Assembly (NCBI GenBank): GCA_937894465.1
Contig: CALCRE010000012.1
Coordinates: forward strand, 1 to 42,417
From: an uncultured Clostridia bacterium
Lineage (GTDB): Bacteria; Bacillota; Clostridia; JAAYHZ01
Length of the DNA: 42,417 nucleotides
Direction: 5' to 3'
Shown: positions 1-7,445 of the stretch, piece after piece
Numbering within the stretch: position 1 is the first letter of the stretch
How the letters are laid out: every line of letters begins with the position of its first letter
The notes under the pieces: generated by a model
The model's input: the letters and a program-made list of their open reading frames with translations, nothing else
Told to the model about the DNA's origin: nothing
Database searches by the model: none
Program-made: the position numbers and the translations under genes

Positions 1-2
1 AC

Positions 3-323
3 AGAGACCAATTATCAAGCACTTACTACGATCTTATAGGATTAAGCAGTATAGTCACTGTGGATTTGAATTCCGATCGTCGGAAAGGAACCGATTCGGA
101 TTCTTTTGTGGAATGCCTTTTGACTTCTTTTCACATTATGGTGGGAAGCAATGCACGTCTGGGAATTACCAATTCCGATTGCGTCATTTCACCGGATCTG
201 ACAGGATACGCTTATCATAAGCTGGAAAGAATAGAGGAATTGGTGGAGCTAGGAGAAAAGGCGGCTTATGAAAAATTACCACAAATAAAAGAAGCCATGA
301 AAGCATATAAGTCGGAGGATTAA
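3..323 (+). CDS. Patatin-like phospholipase, C-terminal fragment (5' end outside window)
   Basis: The reading frame is open to the window edge, so this is the tail of a longer gene. The visible 106 residues end with a pattern typical of RssA-type bacterial patatins: a strand ending in VDLN, a helical stretch, then ISPDLTGYAYHKLERIEEL followed by ELGEKAA, matching the family's (D/S)xxIxPDL...ELIELGE tail. Family members hydrolyse acyl esters of lipids with a Ser-Asp dyad. The GxSxG serine motif would lie upstream and cannot be seen. A GTG at 60 exists but is internal to the frame, so I do not treat it as the start. The stop lies 13 bases before the next gene, so the two probably share a transcript. 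Identification from the tail alone is moderate. Confidence 0.62.
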   Translation, partial: RDQLSSTYYDLIGLSSIVTVDLNSDRRKGTDSDSFVECLLTSFHIMVGSNARLGITNSDCVISPDLTGYAYHKLERIEELVELGEKAAYEKLPQIKEAMKAYKSED

Positions 324-336
324 GTGAGGAAACCTC

Positions 337-864
337 ATGGGAGAGAAAAATACAGACAAATTTTTTAAATTTTTAAGCCAATCGATTATCGGTGTGTCTA
401 AGTATGTCATCGGTAAACTGTTGACCTCCTTGATCATCGGAGTATGTATGTTTGCCGTCATGTATTTATTGGATGCTCCACTGCCTTGGCTTTGGGGATT
501 GCTTGGCGGTTTGGGAAATACGGTGCCTACTGTCGGCATTTGGATTGCTTACTTGATCTCAGCTATTGTTTTATTGTTCCTGGAGCCAATCCAAGCCTTG
601 TATCTTTTGATCGTAACCCTAGCTTTGCAATTGATTGACGATTGGGTGTTGACACCCTTTATCACCGGTAAAAGCGCTGACCTTAAGCCTCTTGTCGTCA
701 TTATTGCGGTAATGGCTGGCAGCAGTCTTTTCGGAATACCCGGAGTTTTATTAGCCATACCGGTTGCAATCGTCGTAAAGATATTTTACAACATCTTTTT
801 AAGAAAGAACAAAGAGGACACCGGCAACAATACCCCACCCGACGAGGAACAAAAGAAAAAATAG
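337..864 (+). CDS. AI-2E transporter family membrane protein, half-length
   Basis: This 175-residue polytopic protein matches the C-terminal half of the AI-2E/PerM exporter family (PF01594). It has the conserved GKLLTSLIIGV helix, the LPWLWGLLGGLGNTVPTVG segment (family: glanlIPyiGp), the LIDDWVLTPFITGK loop and the GIPGVLLAIP helix. Family members are normally about 330-380 residues with seven or eight membrane segments. Here about four or five remain, followed by a charged tail ending in a lysine run. The start is supported by a GTGAGG ribosome binding site directly upstream, so the short form looks genuine and not a window artefact. Substrates of the family vary (AI-2, ions, small molecules) and none can be assigned. 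It overlaps no other gene and sits 13 bases after the patatin gene. Confidence 0.78.
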   Translation: MGEKNTDKFFKFLSQSIIGVSKYVIGKLLTSLIIGVCMFAVMYLLDAPLPWLWGLLGGLGNTVPTVGIWIAYLISAIVLLFLEPIQALYLLIVTLALQLIDDWVLTPFITGKSADLKPLVVIIAVMAGSSLFGIPGVLLAIPVAIVVKIFYNIFLRKNKEDTGNNTPPDEEQKKK

Positions 865-913
865 AAAAAGCATGCTCCTTCGAGAGCGCACTTCGGGTAG
901 ACTACACAACTGT

Positions 914-1519
914 TTATAGCCTTTGTAATTTAATAATCTGAATATGTTCTTCCCTCTTAAAGTCAATTTTCTTAAAGCCATATTCCTCAAAATTCCTTTG
1001 AATTTCTTTAGGCGAATAAAACTTTACATCTCCTTCTTTTGACAATGGGACAAACGGATTAAAAATTACACGAATAATAAACGGATAGTATACCTCTGCT
1101 ATATATAGCAAACCCTTTGGTTTTAATATTCGGTTTATTTCTTTAGCAAATGTTTTTGTGTCCGAAAAATGATGATATGCTGCACAAACGGTTACGTCAT
1201 CAAACATTTGATTTTTAAATGGTGTATGGTCGCAACTACTTATTTCAAATATCATATTTGGACACTTTTTCTTTGCATTGGCTATCATTTTTTCTGAGAT
1301 ATCAATGCCATACCCATTCATATCATGCTTATCGGATAACATTTTAAGAAACGTACCGTTCCCACAAGCTACATCCAATATATTGTAATCAGCCTCCGCT
1401 ATAATCTCTTCCAATAAGACTTCTTTAAATCTCATCGTATATTTGCCTTCAATAGATTTATCATAATTATCTGCTTTCTGATTATAACTTTCCCTCGATT
1501 TAGCTTCAAAAGTTTTCAT
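914..1519 (-). CDS. Class I SAM-dependent methyltransferase (methyltransferase-11 type)
   Basis: The 201-residue protein has the Rossmann-fold methyltransferase layout. Motif I is ILDVACGNGTFLKML near residues 46-60, which binds S-adenosylmethionine. An acidic residue follows in GYGIDIS, then a motif II/III region (DDVTVCAAYHHFSD) and ILKPKGLLYIAEVYYP, a UbiE/Methyltransf_11-like post-motif. The substrate is unknown. The start is backed by a G-rich Shine-Dalgarno sequence (AGGGGGG) about 10 bases upstream. The gene is more AT-rich than its neighbours, and it sits alone between a convergent plus-strand gene and the terminator of the next minus-strand operon. Recent acquisition is therefore possible but unproven. 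It has no partner gene that hints at a pathway. Confidence 0.85.
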   Translation of the reverse strand: MKTFEAKSRESYNQKADNYDKSIEGKYTMRFKEVLLEEIIAEADYNILDVACGNGTFLKMLSDKHDMNGYGIDISEKMIANAKKKCPNMIFEISSCDHTPFKNQMFDDVTVCAAYHHFSDTKTFAKEINRILKPKGLLYIAEVYYPFIIRVIFNPFVPLSKEGDVKFYSPKEIQRNFEEYGFKKIDFKREEHIQIIKLQRL

Positions 1520-1580
1520 CTACAAAGTCCCCCCTTTTAGATAAAAAGATTTATAAACCAATTTAGTTTAAAGTTAAACA

Positions 1581-1605
1581 GCCCCTGTCCGTAGAAGACA
1601 GGGGC
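1581..1605 (-). terminator. Rho-independent terminator of the GH172-M24 unit
   Basis: A perfect 9-bp stem, GCCCCTGTC / GACAGGGGC, with a 7-base loop lies 12 bases past the stop of the M24-family gene. The following minus-strand sequence (TGTTTAACTTT) is only moderately U-rich, so termination efficiency is uncertain. It separates the operon from the downstream methyltransferase. Confidence 0.7.
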
Positions 1606-1616
1606 GTTCTCATGCT

Positions 1617-3023
1617 TTAAGATTTTAATCGGAACACTGTTTCCGGTTTTAATAAATATGGTGAAATTAATCCGCAAGTATCTGCAAGAGGTAATACTTC
1701 CTCATGCAAAGCGATCCCTAATATTTCTTTCATGAAATCTCTTCTTTTTTGGCATCGGTTATAGCATTCCGGATATTTTTCCTTCAATTCGGCACGTAAA
1801 TTCTCATCCGCCAATACATAACCGTCTTCCATTCGGGTGGATCCATACACGTCATTCGAGGGGATTACATCACACTGCAGGTACATTCCACTGTGTAATG
1901 CAATTTCAGAGCCTTTGTAAACCGGTGCACTCATCCATTCGTCCGTATGAATCAAATGCCCCGGGTTAAGGAATATACCGAATTTTTCAAAAGGCAATTC
2001 CGTAGCGATCAAGTCGGCCAATTCCTCCCCTTTCACACCGATTCTCAAAGCGGACAACCATTTGCAGATGGCTTTAAAATAGGGGCCGGCAAAGTTTTCT
2101 GCGTAGTCCTTGGCTTGATCCGGCAAATCGTTTTCGTCCTCTGCGATCCATCCGAACCTACATATATTACTTCCCCAATAGGAAAGGTTCATTCCTAATG
2201 TGATTCCTTTTTCCAGAATCCTACCCGCAGGAGAACACATGCTCTTGTCTTTGAGATAACCGGGAACCACCGTGGTATGGCATGCCAAAGGTGTTCCGTT
2301 GTATTCACTCAGCTTTACCAGGTCATAATCCGACATACCGGGTTTTAATCCGAAAATCATGTTTTTGACGCCTTTGACGGCTAAATAATTGGAAAACTCG
2401 AATTGAGCGATTTCCTCGACATTGACGAACGATCGAAGTCCTTTGTCAGCATCCATAAACAGATCGGCCGAGTTGACAACATTGGCTCTTCCGCACATAG
2501 CTCTTAGAGCATCGGCAATGTAGGCAGGTATATCCAACATCAAGGAATCTTGATAGTAATACTTGATCCCGACAGTTCCCACCCTGCTTGTACCGCCGAT
2601 ACCCATGTCGCAAAAAATGTCCTTGATCTGCCGTGTAGTATCCCTGGGTTGATTCATCAAGGAAAAATGTTGGTATCGCTCATGCTTCAAATAGCCTTTC
2701 TCAAATAAAGGGCTCATACCCAGATATCCTTCGCATTCGTTACCTACAACCATCAAGGGATCCTGATCCAAGGTAATGATCAATAAAGCTTCTTCGAATC
2801 TCGGATCAAAACCGGTCAACCAAAACACATTGCTAAAATGCTCCCGATCGGTATATATCGCCAAATGAGTCAATGCTCTTTCTTTCATCTTAGCTTTTAC
2901 ATTTTCCAACCGCTTCCGATAGGTTTCATAAGAAACAGGTCCGATCGGCTGTTGGGTGAAACCGAAATCCGGCCATTCACATTCAAATAATTCAAAGTTT
3001 ACGATTGTTAACACCTCTTTCAT
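1617..3023 (-). CDS. M24-family peptidase-fold protein (creatinase/prolidase-like), probably inactive
   Basis: The 468-residue protein has the two-domain plan of Xaa-Pro aminopeptidase/creatinase proteins: a creatinase-type N domain (about residues 30-190, with NVFWLTGFDPRFEEALL) and a pita-bread C domain (about 200-420). Active M24 enzymes bind two metals through Asp, Asp, His, Glu, Glu. Here NPGH keeps the His (about 356) and MEDGYVLAD keeps the last Glu (about 399). The two Asp positions align as Asn in LGMNLSYWGSN, and the fourth ligand region (CDVIPSN) lacks the usual EPG. Loss of peptidase activity, or another role, is inferred. It follows the GH172 gene by 8 bases. An SD-like AAAGAGGTG lies just inside the frame, not before the ATG, so the exact start is uncertain. 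Confidence 0.72.
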   Translation of the reverse strand: MKEVLTIVNFELFECEWPDFGFTQQPIGPVSYETYRKRLENVKAKMKERALTHLAIYTDREHFSNVFWLTGFDPRFEEALLIITLDQDPLMVVGNECEGYLGMSPLFEKGYLKHERYQHFSLMNQPRDTTRQIKDIFCDMGIGGTSRVGTVGIKYYYQDSLMLDIPAYIADALRAMCGRANVVNSADLFMDADKGLRSFVNVEEIAQFEFSNYLAVKGVKNMIFGLKPGMSDYDLVKLSEYNGTPLACHTTVVPGYLKDKSMCSPAGRILEKGITLGMNLSYWGSNICRFGWIAEDENDLPDQAKDYAENFAGPYFKAICKWLSALRIGVKGEELADLIATELPFEKFGIFLNPGHLIHTDEWMSAPVYKGSEIALHSGMYLQCDVIPSNDVYGSTRMEDGYVLADENLRAELKEKYPECYNRCQKRRDFMKEILGIALHEEVLPLADTCGLISPYLLKPETVFRLKS

Positions 3024-3031
3024 TTTACTGT

Positions 3032-4108
3032 TTAAATAATTTCTAAATAATCTTTGCTTGGAAGATTAGGGAATTTTTCAAAAGGTAATGTTTGGTACCA
3101 ATAAGCCACCGATGCAATATCGTCTTGTAACGGCAAATATCTTCCTTCACTTCTCCATCCCAAAGCTTGGATCGTGACTTTTAATCCGGTGTCGAAGCGT
3201 ATGGGATCCATGATATGCCAACGATACAACCCGAATCTTGTCTGTGAATTATACAGCCCGTCCGGTCTTATGACTTGATGCATACCGGTATAGGGGGTTG
3301 AAAATTCGGTATATCTTCCTTGCACATCGAAGTTATAGGATCCGCAAAAATAGTCTTCCGTTCCGGTGCCGCATATGGTAGGAAACTCAAGGTCATCGTC
3401 CATGTAAAATTTGATTTCCCCTTCTCCCCACCAACGGTTGTTATTAACACCCCAAGCCATATAGGTGCCCACATACTGACCTTTTCCCTTTATACCGTCC
3501 ACAATGGTGTAAACACTCTTATAGGGTAAAGGATTAGCCCTTCGAAACTGAGCGTGAAAATAGGCGGCATCCTCCGGGACATCCGTCAATGTGTAATCCA
3601 CCTGGTAATACAAAACCTTCTCATCCGACCCTATATTGGTCATGGTCATATGACAACGCTTTTTAAATGGCATCATCCAATAACAATTTAAACCGGATCT
3701 AGGATTACAGCAGACGGCAAGAGAGGACAGTTGAGCATAATTCTGCCATGCATTGGCGAAAAAATCCCCTACCGGGCATTCCACGGAAGGATATTCATTA
3801 TCATCCCAATAAATTCTGAGAATCAATTCACGCCATGCTCCCGTCGGAGTCAACCAGATGTGAGAAATGGCTCCAGGCCCTTGTATATCCGCCATGACAT
3901 AGGTTTGCCCCCCGGGAATCCTGACGTAAGGGTTGACTTTCCAGCCTTGACCTAAATCCCGAGCGGCATGTGAGGCGACACCTTCTTTGGCCATACCTCC
4001 TTTCCCTTTTTCACCTGTGGGATTTTCCGAACTAATAGAACGGGACACAGCATCGGATAAAAGAGGCAATGTCCCCATATTCATGTTCAAACCGTTAAAA
4101 CGAACCAT
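3032..4108 (-). CDS. Glycoside hydrolase family 172 (DUF2961) protein
   Basis: The sequence carries the DUF2961/GH172 signature: an N-terminal segment NPYVRIPGGQTYVMADIQGPG followed by a jelly-roll region, then WWGEGEIKFY and GTGTEDYF. By analogy with characterised bacterial alpha-fructofuranosidases of GH172, the catalytic pair should be the Glu of WWGEG (about 229) and the Glu of GTED (about 251). Both are present. GH172 enzymes act on fructofuranosides or arabinofuranosides; the substrate here is unknown. There is no signal peptide, so the protein is probably cytoplasmic. I chose the ATG at 4108 because a GGAGG site lies 8 bases upstream. An ATG at 4126 has no such site and would overlap it. 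The gene lies between a Spo0A-like regulator and the M24-like gene. Confidence 0.86.
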   Translation of the reverse strand: MVRFNGLNMNMGTLPLLSDAVSRSISSENPTGEKGKGGMAKEGVASHAARDLGQGWKVNPYVRIPGGQTYVMADIQGPGAISHIWLTPTGAWRELILRIYWDDNEYPSVECPVGDFFANAWQNYAQLSSLAVCCNPRSGLNCYWMMPFKKRCHMTMTNIGSDEKVLYYQVDYTLTDVPEDAAYFHAQFRRANPLPYKSVYTIVDGIKGKGQYVGTYMAWGVNNNRWWGEGEIKFYMDDDLEFPTICGTGTEDYFCGSYNFDVQGRYTEFSTPYTGMHQVIRPDGLYNSQTRFGLYRWHIMDPIRFDTGLKVTIQALGWRSEGRYLPLQDDIASVAYWYQTLPFEKFPNLPSKDYLEII

Positions 4109-4140
4109 ATAGAAATCCTCCAACATATAGTGATGGGGAT

Positions 4141-4149
4141 ATTATATCA
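4141..4149 (-). promoter_or_regulatory. Possible extended -10 promoter before the GH172 gene
   Basis: The minus strand reads TGATATAAT (extended -10 with a perfect TATAAT), overlapping the 3' end of the Spo0A-like gene. No good -35 is visible. It could allow GH172-M24 to be transcribed apart from the regulator. Confidence 0.35.
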
Positions 4150-5005
4150 TAAATTCTACTGAATCATCTTTATGTTCTCTCTTGTTTAACTCAATACGTT
4201 TTTTTCTCTGCCTTAACGTAAATTCCACTTTGGATGCAATCATAGATATGGCTTCGGCGTTTTTGATTCTTGTACCGAAACCTTTTCCGAAAATCTTGGC
4301 TCTACCTTCCGGGGTTCCTCTCTCCCAAGAAATGGTGAATGCATGCCGTATGGCACGTTCCACATTCATTCCCGTAGTGAAATATTTGCTGGCGATTGCA
4401 GGGTAAATATCCTTGGTGATAGCCAGAATGCATTCCGGATCCACCAATACCATGAAAACAGCATCTTTGATGTAGTTAAAGCCTTTTATACTAGAAGGAA
4501 TACCGATCTGATACAATGATTTGATAATTTCATACTCGATTTGTTTATCATGTTCGGATTTTTGGAAGATATAGTTGACCGGTTTTGTACTTTCATAGAC
4601 AGGAGTCATTTCATTAGCGCCGTTATAGCGGGGACATCGGCAGGTCAAGAGTTTCAAGCGCCCGTACAAGACTTCATACTCAAAGGGCTTCACCAACACA
4701 TACTTTGCACCGTACTTGATGGCTTTATCAATGGTTTTTGCTTCCCTTTGCGTTGAAACCGCAATAAACGCCGGTGCATTTTCCATTCCGTGATACTGCA
4801 TGAGCACACCAATACCATTAAGCTGAGGTAACATTAAATCCATAATGACCAAATCAGGATTCAGAGAATCGATCAAATTGCATAAACTCTTTTGATCCTC
4901 CGCTTTACCAATAACTGAAACATCGCCTTTGCTTTTGAAAAAGCAGGAAAGAGTGCGGGTTGTTTCGTTGTCCATTGCGATCAGAATACATAGACTTCTA
5001 GACAT
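4142..5005 (-). CDS. Spo0A-like response regulator (receiver + Spo0A C-terminal domain), divergent
   Basis: Residues 4-118 form a CheY-like receiver with phospho-acceptor Asp56 (VIMDLMLPQLNG), Ser84/Thr85 and Lys106 (VLVKPF). Residues about 155-262 match the Spo0A DNA-binding domain: IGIPSSIKGFNYIKDA, then YPAIASKYFTT and VERAIRHAF. It differs from canonical Spo0A in three ways. The acidic pair that binds Mg is Met11-Asp12 instead of Asp-Asp. The recognition-helix entry reads MNVERAIRHAF where B. subtilis has SRVERAIRHAI. The segment after WERG is reworked and ends in a basic tail. This suggests a paralogue with altered phosphorylation and DNA target, not the sporulation master regulator. A GGAG site sits about 10 bases before the ATG. 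Confidence 0.85.
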   Translation of the reverse strand: MSRSLCILIAMDNETTRTLSCFFKSKGDVSVIGKAEDQKSLCNLIDSLNPDLVIMDLMLPQLNGIGVLMQYHGMENAPAFIAVSTQREAKTIDKAIKYGAKYVLVKPFEYEVLYGRLKLLTCRCPRYNGANEMTPVYESTKPVNYIFQKSEHDKQIEYEIIKSLYQIGIPSSIKGFNYIKDAVFMVLVDPECILAITKDIYPAIASKYFTTGMNVERAIRHAFTISWERGTPEGRAKIFGKGFGTRIKNAEAISMIASKVEFTLRQRKKRIELNKREHKDDSVEFMI

Positions 5006-5112
5006 CTTGTAAACTCTCCTTTTTCTTTTGTATAATTAACCATTCTATAGAATAGAATAATTTCTTTAGTAAATATGGTCATTCAAGTGAACAACAATTT
5101 CTCAACAACCAT

Positions 5113-5140
5113 ATTATACCGGTTACATTTCAAATTTCAA
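5113..5140 (-). promoter_or_regulatory. Sigma-A-type promoter for the Spo0A-like gene
   Basis: The minus strand has TTGAAA (5135-5140), a 16-base spacer and a perfect TATAAT (5113-5118), about 108 bases upstream of the ATG. The leader contains a 12-base palindrome, ATTCTATAGAAT (5042-5053), that could be an operator. Confidence 0.6.
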
Positions 5141-5191
5141 CCATATATCTCAAAAAGTCTATATAATCTCTCAAAAATTCGAAAAACCGAA

Positions 5192-5224
5192 TAAAAACGA
5201 GGGAACGCACCAAATCATCCCCTC
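5192..5224 (-). terminator. Terminator after the topoisomerase pair
   Basis: A stem GAGGGGA / TTCCCTC (one G-U pair) is followed on the minus strand by GTTTTTAT, 11 bases past the stop of the topoisomerase A-subunit gene. Confidence 0.65.
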
Positions 5225-5234
5225 TTTTTCTTGC

Positions 5235-7415
5235 TTATTCAAATAATTTGATCTGTTTATCGAGATAATCCTCGTCCTTCAGAAACTTCCCGGTTGCAGG
5301 AAGCCCCTTCGTTCGGTAATAATCAAGATCCTTTATGCCGGACTCTTCCAAAGTGCAAACACTCTTGATTTTATCATCTTTTCTCATTTTCATTACCTGG
5401 ACACCCATGGTTTGTCTTGAGGATTTTATATTGATTTTCTCGGTCATAAACAACAATACCTTGTTTATTTGTGAGAATAAAGCAAATTCTTGTTCCTCAA
5501 TCAAATGGTAAATGGCGATTACCGGGCTGTTTGCATAATATGCATTCGCCAGTTTTTTACGATTGGTTTTTGTGTAGTATGCCTGCATGTCCACCTTGGA
5601 GACTTTACCGTTTTCATATACGATGACGAGAAACCCGCTATAATCCGTGGTCGCCGTGATCATAATGATCTTTTCATCCTCATTCATCTCCAATAAATTC
5701 GGCAAATAGGAACCTAGCTCCGAAGCTTTGCTATCATCGATGTCATATGCTTTCATCTTATACACCTGACATTGATCCGAGAAAAACAACACATCCATCT
5801 TATTGCTCGTTTCGATGGTTTGAACAATCCGGTCCTTTTCCTTCAGCTTTTGTTCCGGATTGGATCGCAAAGATGTCAACGGAATCTTTTTGAAATAACC
5901 TTCTTTGGTTAAAAACAATTTCAAGTTGTAATCCTCAATAAAGATATCCTCAGCAATCTCCTCCTGCTCCTCCGGTTCGATGATGGTCGTTTTTCGATCC
6001 TTTCCAAATTTTTTCATGATATCTTTCAATTGAGATATGATGACGTTATTCAATTTCTTACGACTTTTCAATGTGTTTTCCATATCTTCAATTCCTGATC
6101 GCAACCCGTCTATTTCCTCGATCCGGTTTAAAATATATTCCTTGTTCAAGTTTTTCAATCGAATTTCAGCAATAAATTCCGCTTGAATCCGGTCAATGTC
6201 AAAGCCTTTCATCAAGTTGGGAATGACATCGGCATCCTTTTCCGTGTTCCGGATGATCATAACGGCTTTGTCGATATCCAACAGGATTTTTTGTAAACCC
6301 AATAACAGATGCAGCTTTTCTTTCATCTTTGTGGTATCGAACATCAACTGGCGGCTGATGCATTCAATACGAAAAGCGATCCATTCGTCCAGGATTCCTT
6401 TAATACCCAGAACTTCCGGGGTGCTTCCGATGATCATGGTAAAGTTGCAACTGAATGTGTCTTCCAATGGTGTTGATTTAAAAAGCTTGGTCATTAACAA
6501 ATCATAATCCGTGCTTTTTTTCACATCCAGCGTGATCTTCAAACCGCTCAAATCGGTTTCATCCCGTACATCGGTTATTTCTCGAATCTTGCCACTTTTT
6601 ATGAGGGCGGCGATGGAATCGATAATGGCTTCAGCGGTGGTAGTATAGGGTATCTCATAAATTTCAATCAAGCTGTTCTTTTTATCGATTCGGTATTTAG
6701 ATCGAACCTTAAATCCGCCTTGTCCCGTTTTGTAAATATCCTCTATTTGTTTGCGGTCGTACAGCAGCTCTCCTCCGGTGGAAAAGTCCGGTGCCATTAA
6801 ATAATCCGCAACATTGATATCGGGGTTTTTCATGTATTCGATGGTGGTATTGCAAACTTCTCGTAAATTAAAGCTGCAAAACTTGCTGGCCATACCTACT
6901 GCAATTCCCTGACTGGCATTGATGAGTATATTGGGAAATGCACATGGAAACAAGACCGGTTCTTTTAAAGTTCCGTCGTAATTATCGACAAAATCCACTG
7001 TATCCTTGTCAATGTCCCTAAACAATTCCTCACAGATGTCGTCAAGCTTGACCTCGGTGTATCTGGCCGCCGCAAAAGCCATGTCCCTGCTGTATACCTT
7101 CCCCATGTTTCCTTTGGAATCCACAAAGGGATGCAATAAGGCTTCGTTTCCCCGGGTCATTCTCACCATGGTTTCATAAATAGCCAAATCCCCGTGAGGA
7201 TGCAGCTTCATGGTCTGCCCCACAACATTGGCGGATTTGGATCTTGCGCCTTTTAACAACCCCATTTTATACATGGTATAAAGGATCTTTCGCTGGGATG
7301 GTTTCAATCCGTCAATCTCCGGCAATGCTCTTGAAATAATGACACTCATTGCATAGGGCATGAAATTGGTTTCTATTGTATCGTGAATTTTTTGTGCTCT
7401 CATATTTTTATCCAT
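5235..7415 (-). CDS. Type II DNA topoisomerase subunit A (GyrA/ParC family, divergent topo IV-like)
   Basis: The 726-residue protein cuts and rejoins DNA as partner of the B subunit encoded 30 bases upstream. The breakage-reunion domain covers about residues 5-480. It has ALPEIDGLKPSQRKIL, the quinolone-region helix HPHGDLAIYETMVRM, and catalytic Tyr119 in AFAAARYTEVKL. A coiled-coil gate follows (about 360-480), then a beta-pinwheel C-terminal region. I see no GyrA-box (QRRGGKG), which argues against supercoiling gyrase and for a topoisomerase IV-like decatenase. Leu77 occupies the position of E. coli GyrA Ser83, and Glu81 that of Asp87. At 726 residues it is shorter than typical GyrA (about 820-880). 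The name parC would fit, but the subfamily is divergent and I leave the symbol blank. Confidence 0.9.
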   Translation of the reverse strand: MDKNMRAQKIHDTIETNFMPYAMSVIISRALPEIDGLKPSQRKILYTMYKMGLLKGARSKSANVVGQTMKLHPHGDLAIYETMVRMTRGNEALLHPFVDSKGNMGKVYSRDMAFAAARYTEVKLDDICEELFRDIDKDTVDFVDNYDGTLKEPVLFPCAFPNILINASQGIAVGMASKFCSFNLREVCNTTIEYMKNPDINVADYLMAPDFSTGGELLYDRKQIEDIYKTGQGGFKVRSKYRIDKKNSLIEIYEIPYTTTAEAIIDSIAALIKSGKIREITDVRDETDLSGLKITLDVKKSTDYDLLMTKLFKSTPLEDTFSCNFTMIIGSTPEVLGIKGILDEWIAFRIECISRQLMFDTTKMKEKLHLLLGLQKILLDIDKAVMIIRNTEKDADVIPNLMKGFDIDRIQAEFIAEIRLKNLNKEYILNRIEEIDGLRSGIEDMENTLKSRKKLNNVIISQLKDIMKKFGKDRKTTIIEPEEQEEIAEDIFIEDYNLKLFLTKEGYFKKIPLTSLRSNPEQKLKEKDRIVQTIETSNKMDVLFFSDQCQVYKMKAYDIDDSKASELGSYLPNLLEMNEDEKIIMITATTDYSGFLVIVYENGKVSKVDMQAYYTKTNRKKLANAYYANSPVIAIYHLIEEQEFALFSQINKVLLFMTEKINIKSSRQTMGVQVMKMRKDDKIKSVCTLEESGIKDLDYYRTKGLPATGKFLKDEDYLDKQIKLFE

Positions 7416-7445
7416 ATGGTTTTTCTCCTATTTTCTTTCATACCC

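Noticed and set aside
914..1519. Methyltransferase as part of a mobile element
   Set aside because: AT-rich composition is suggestive, but there are no inverted repeats, integrase or target duplications nearby.
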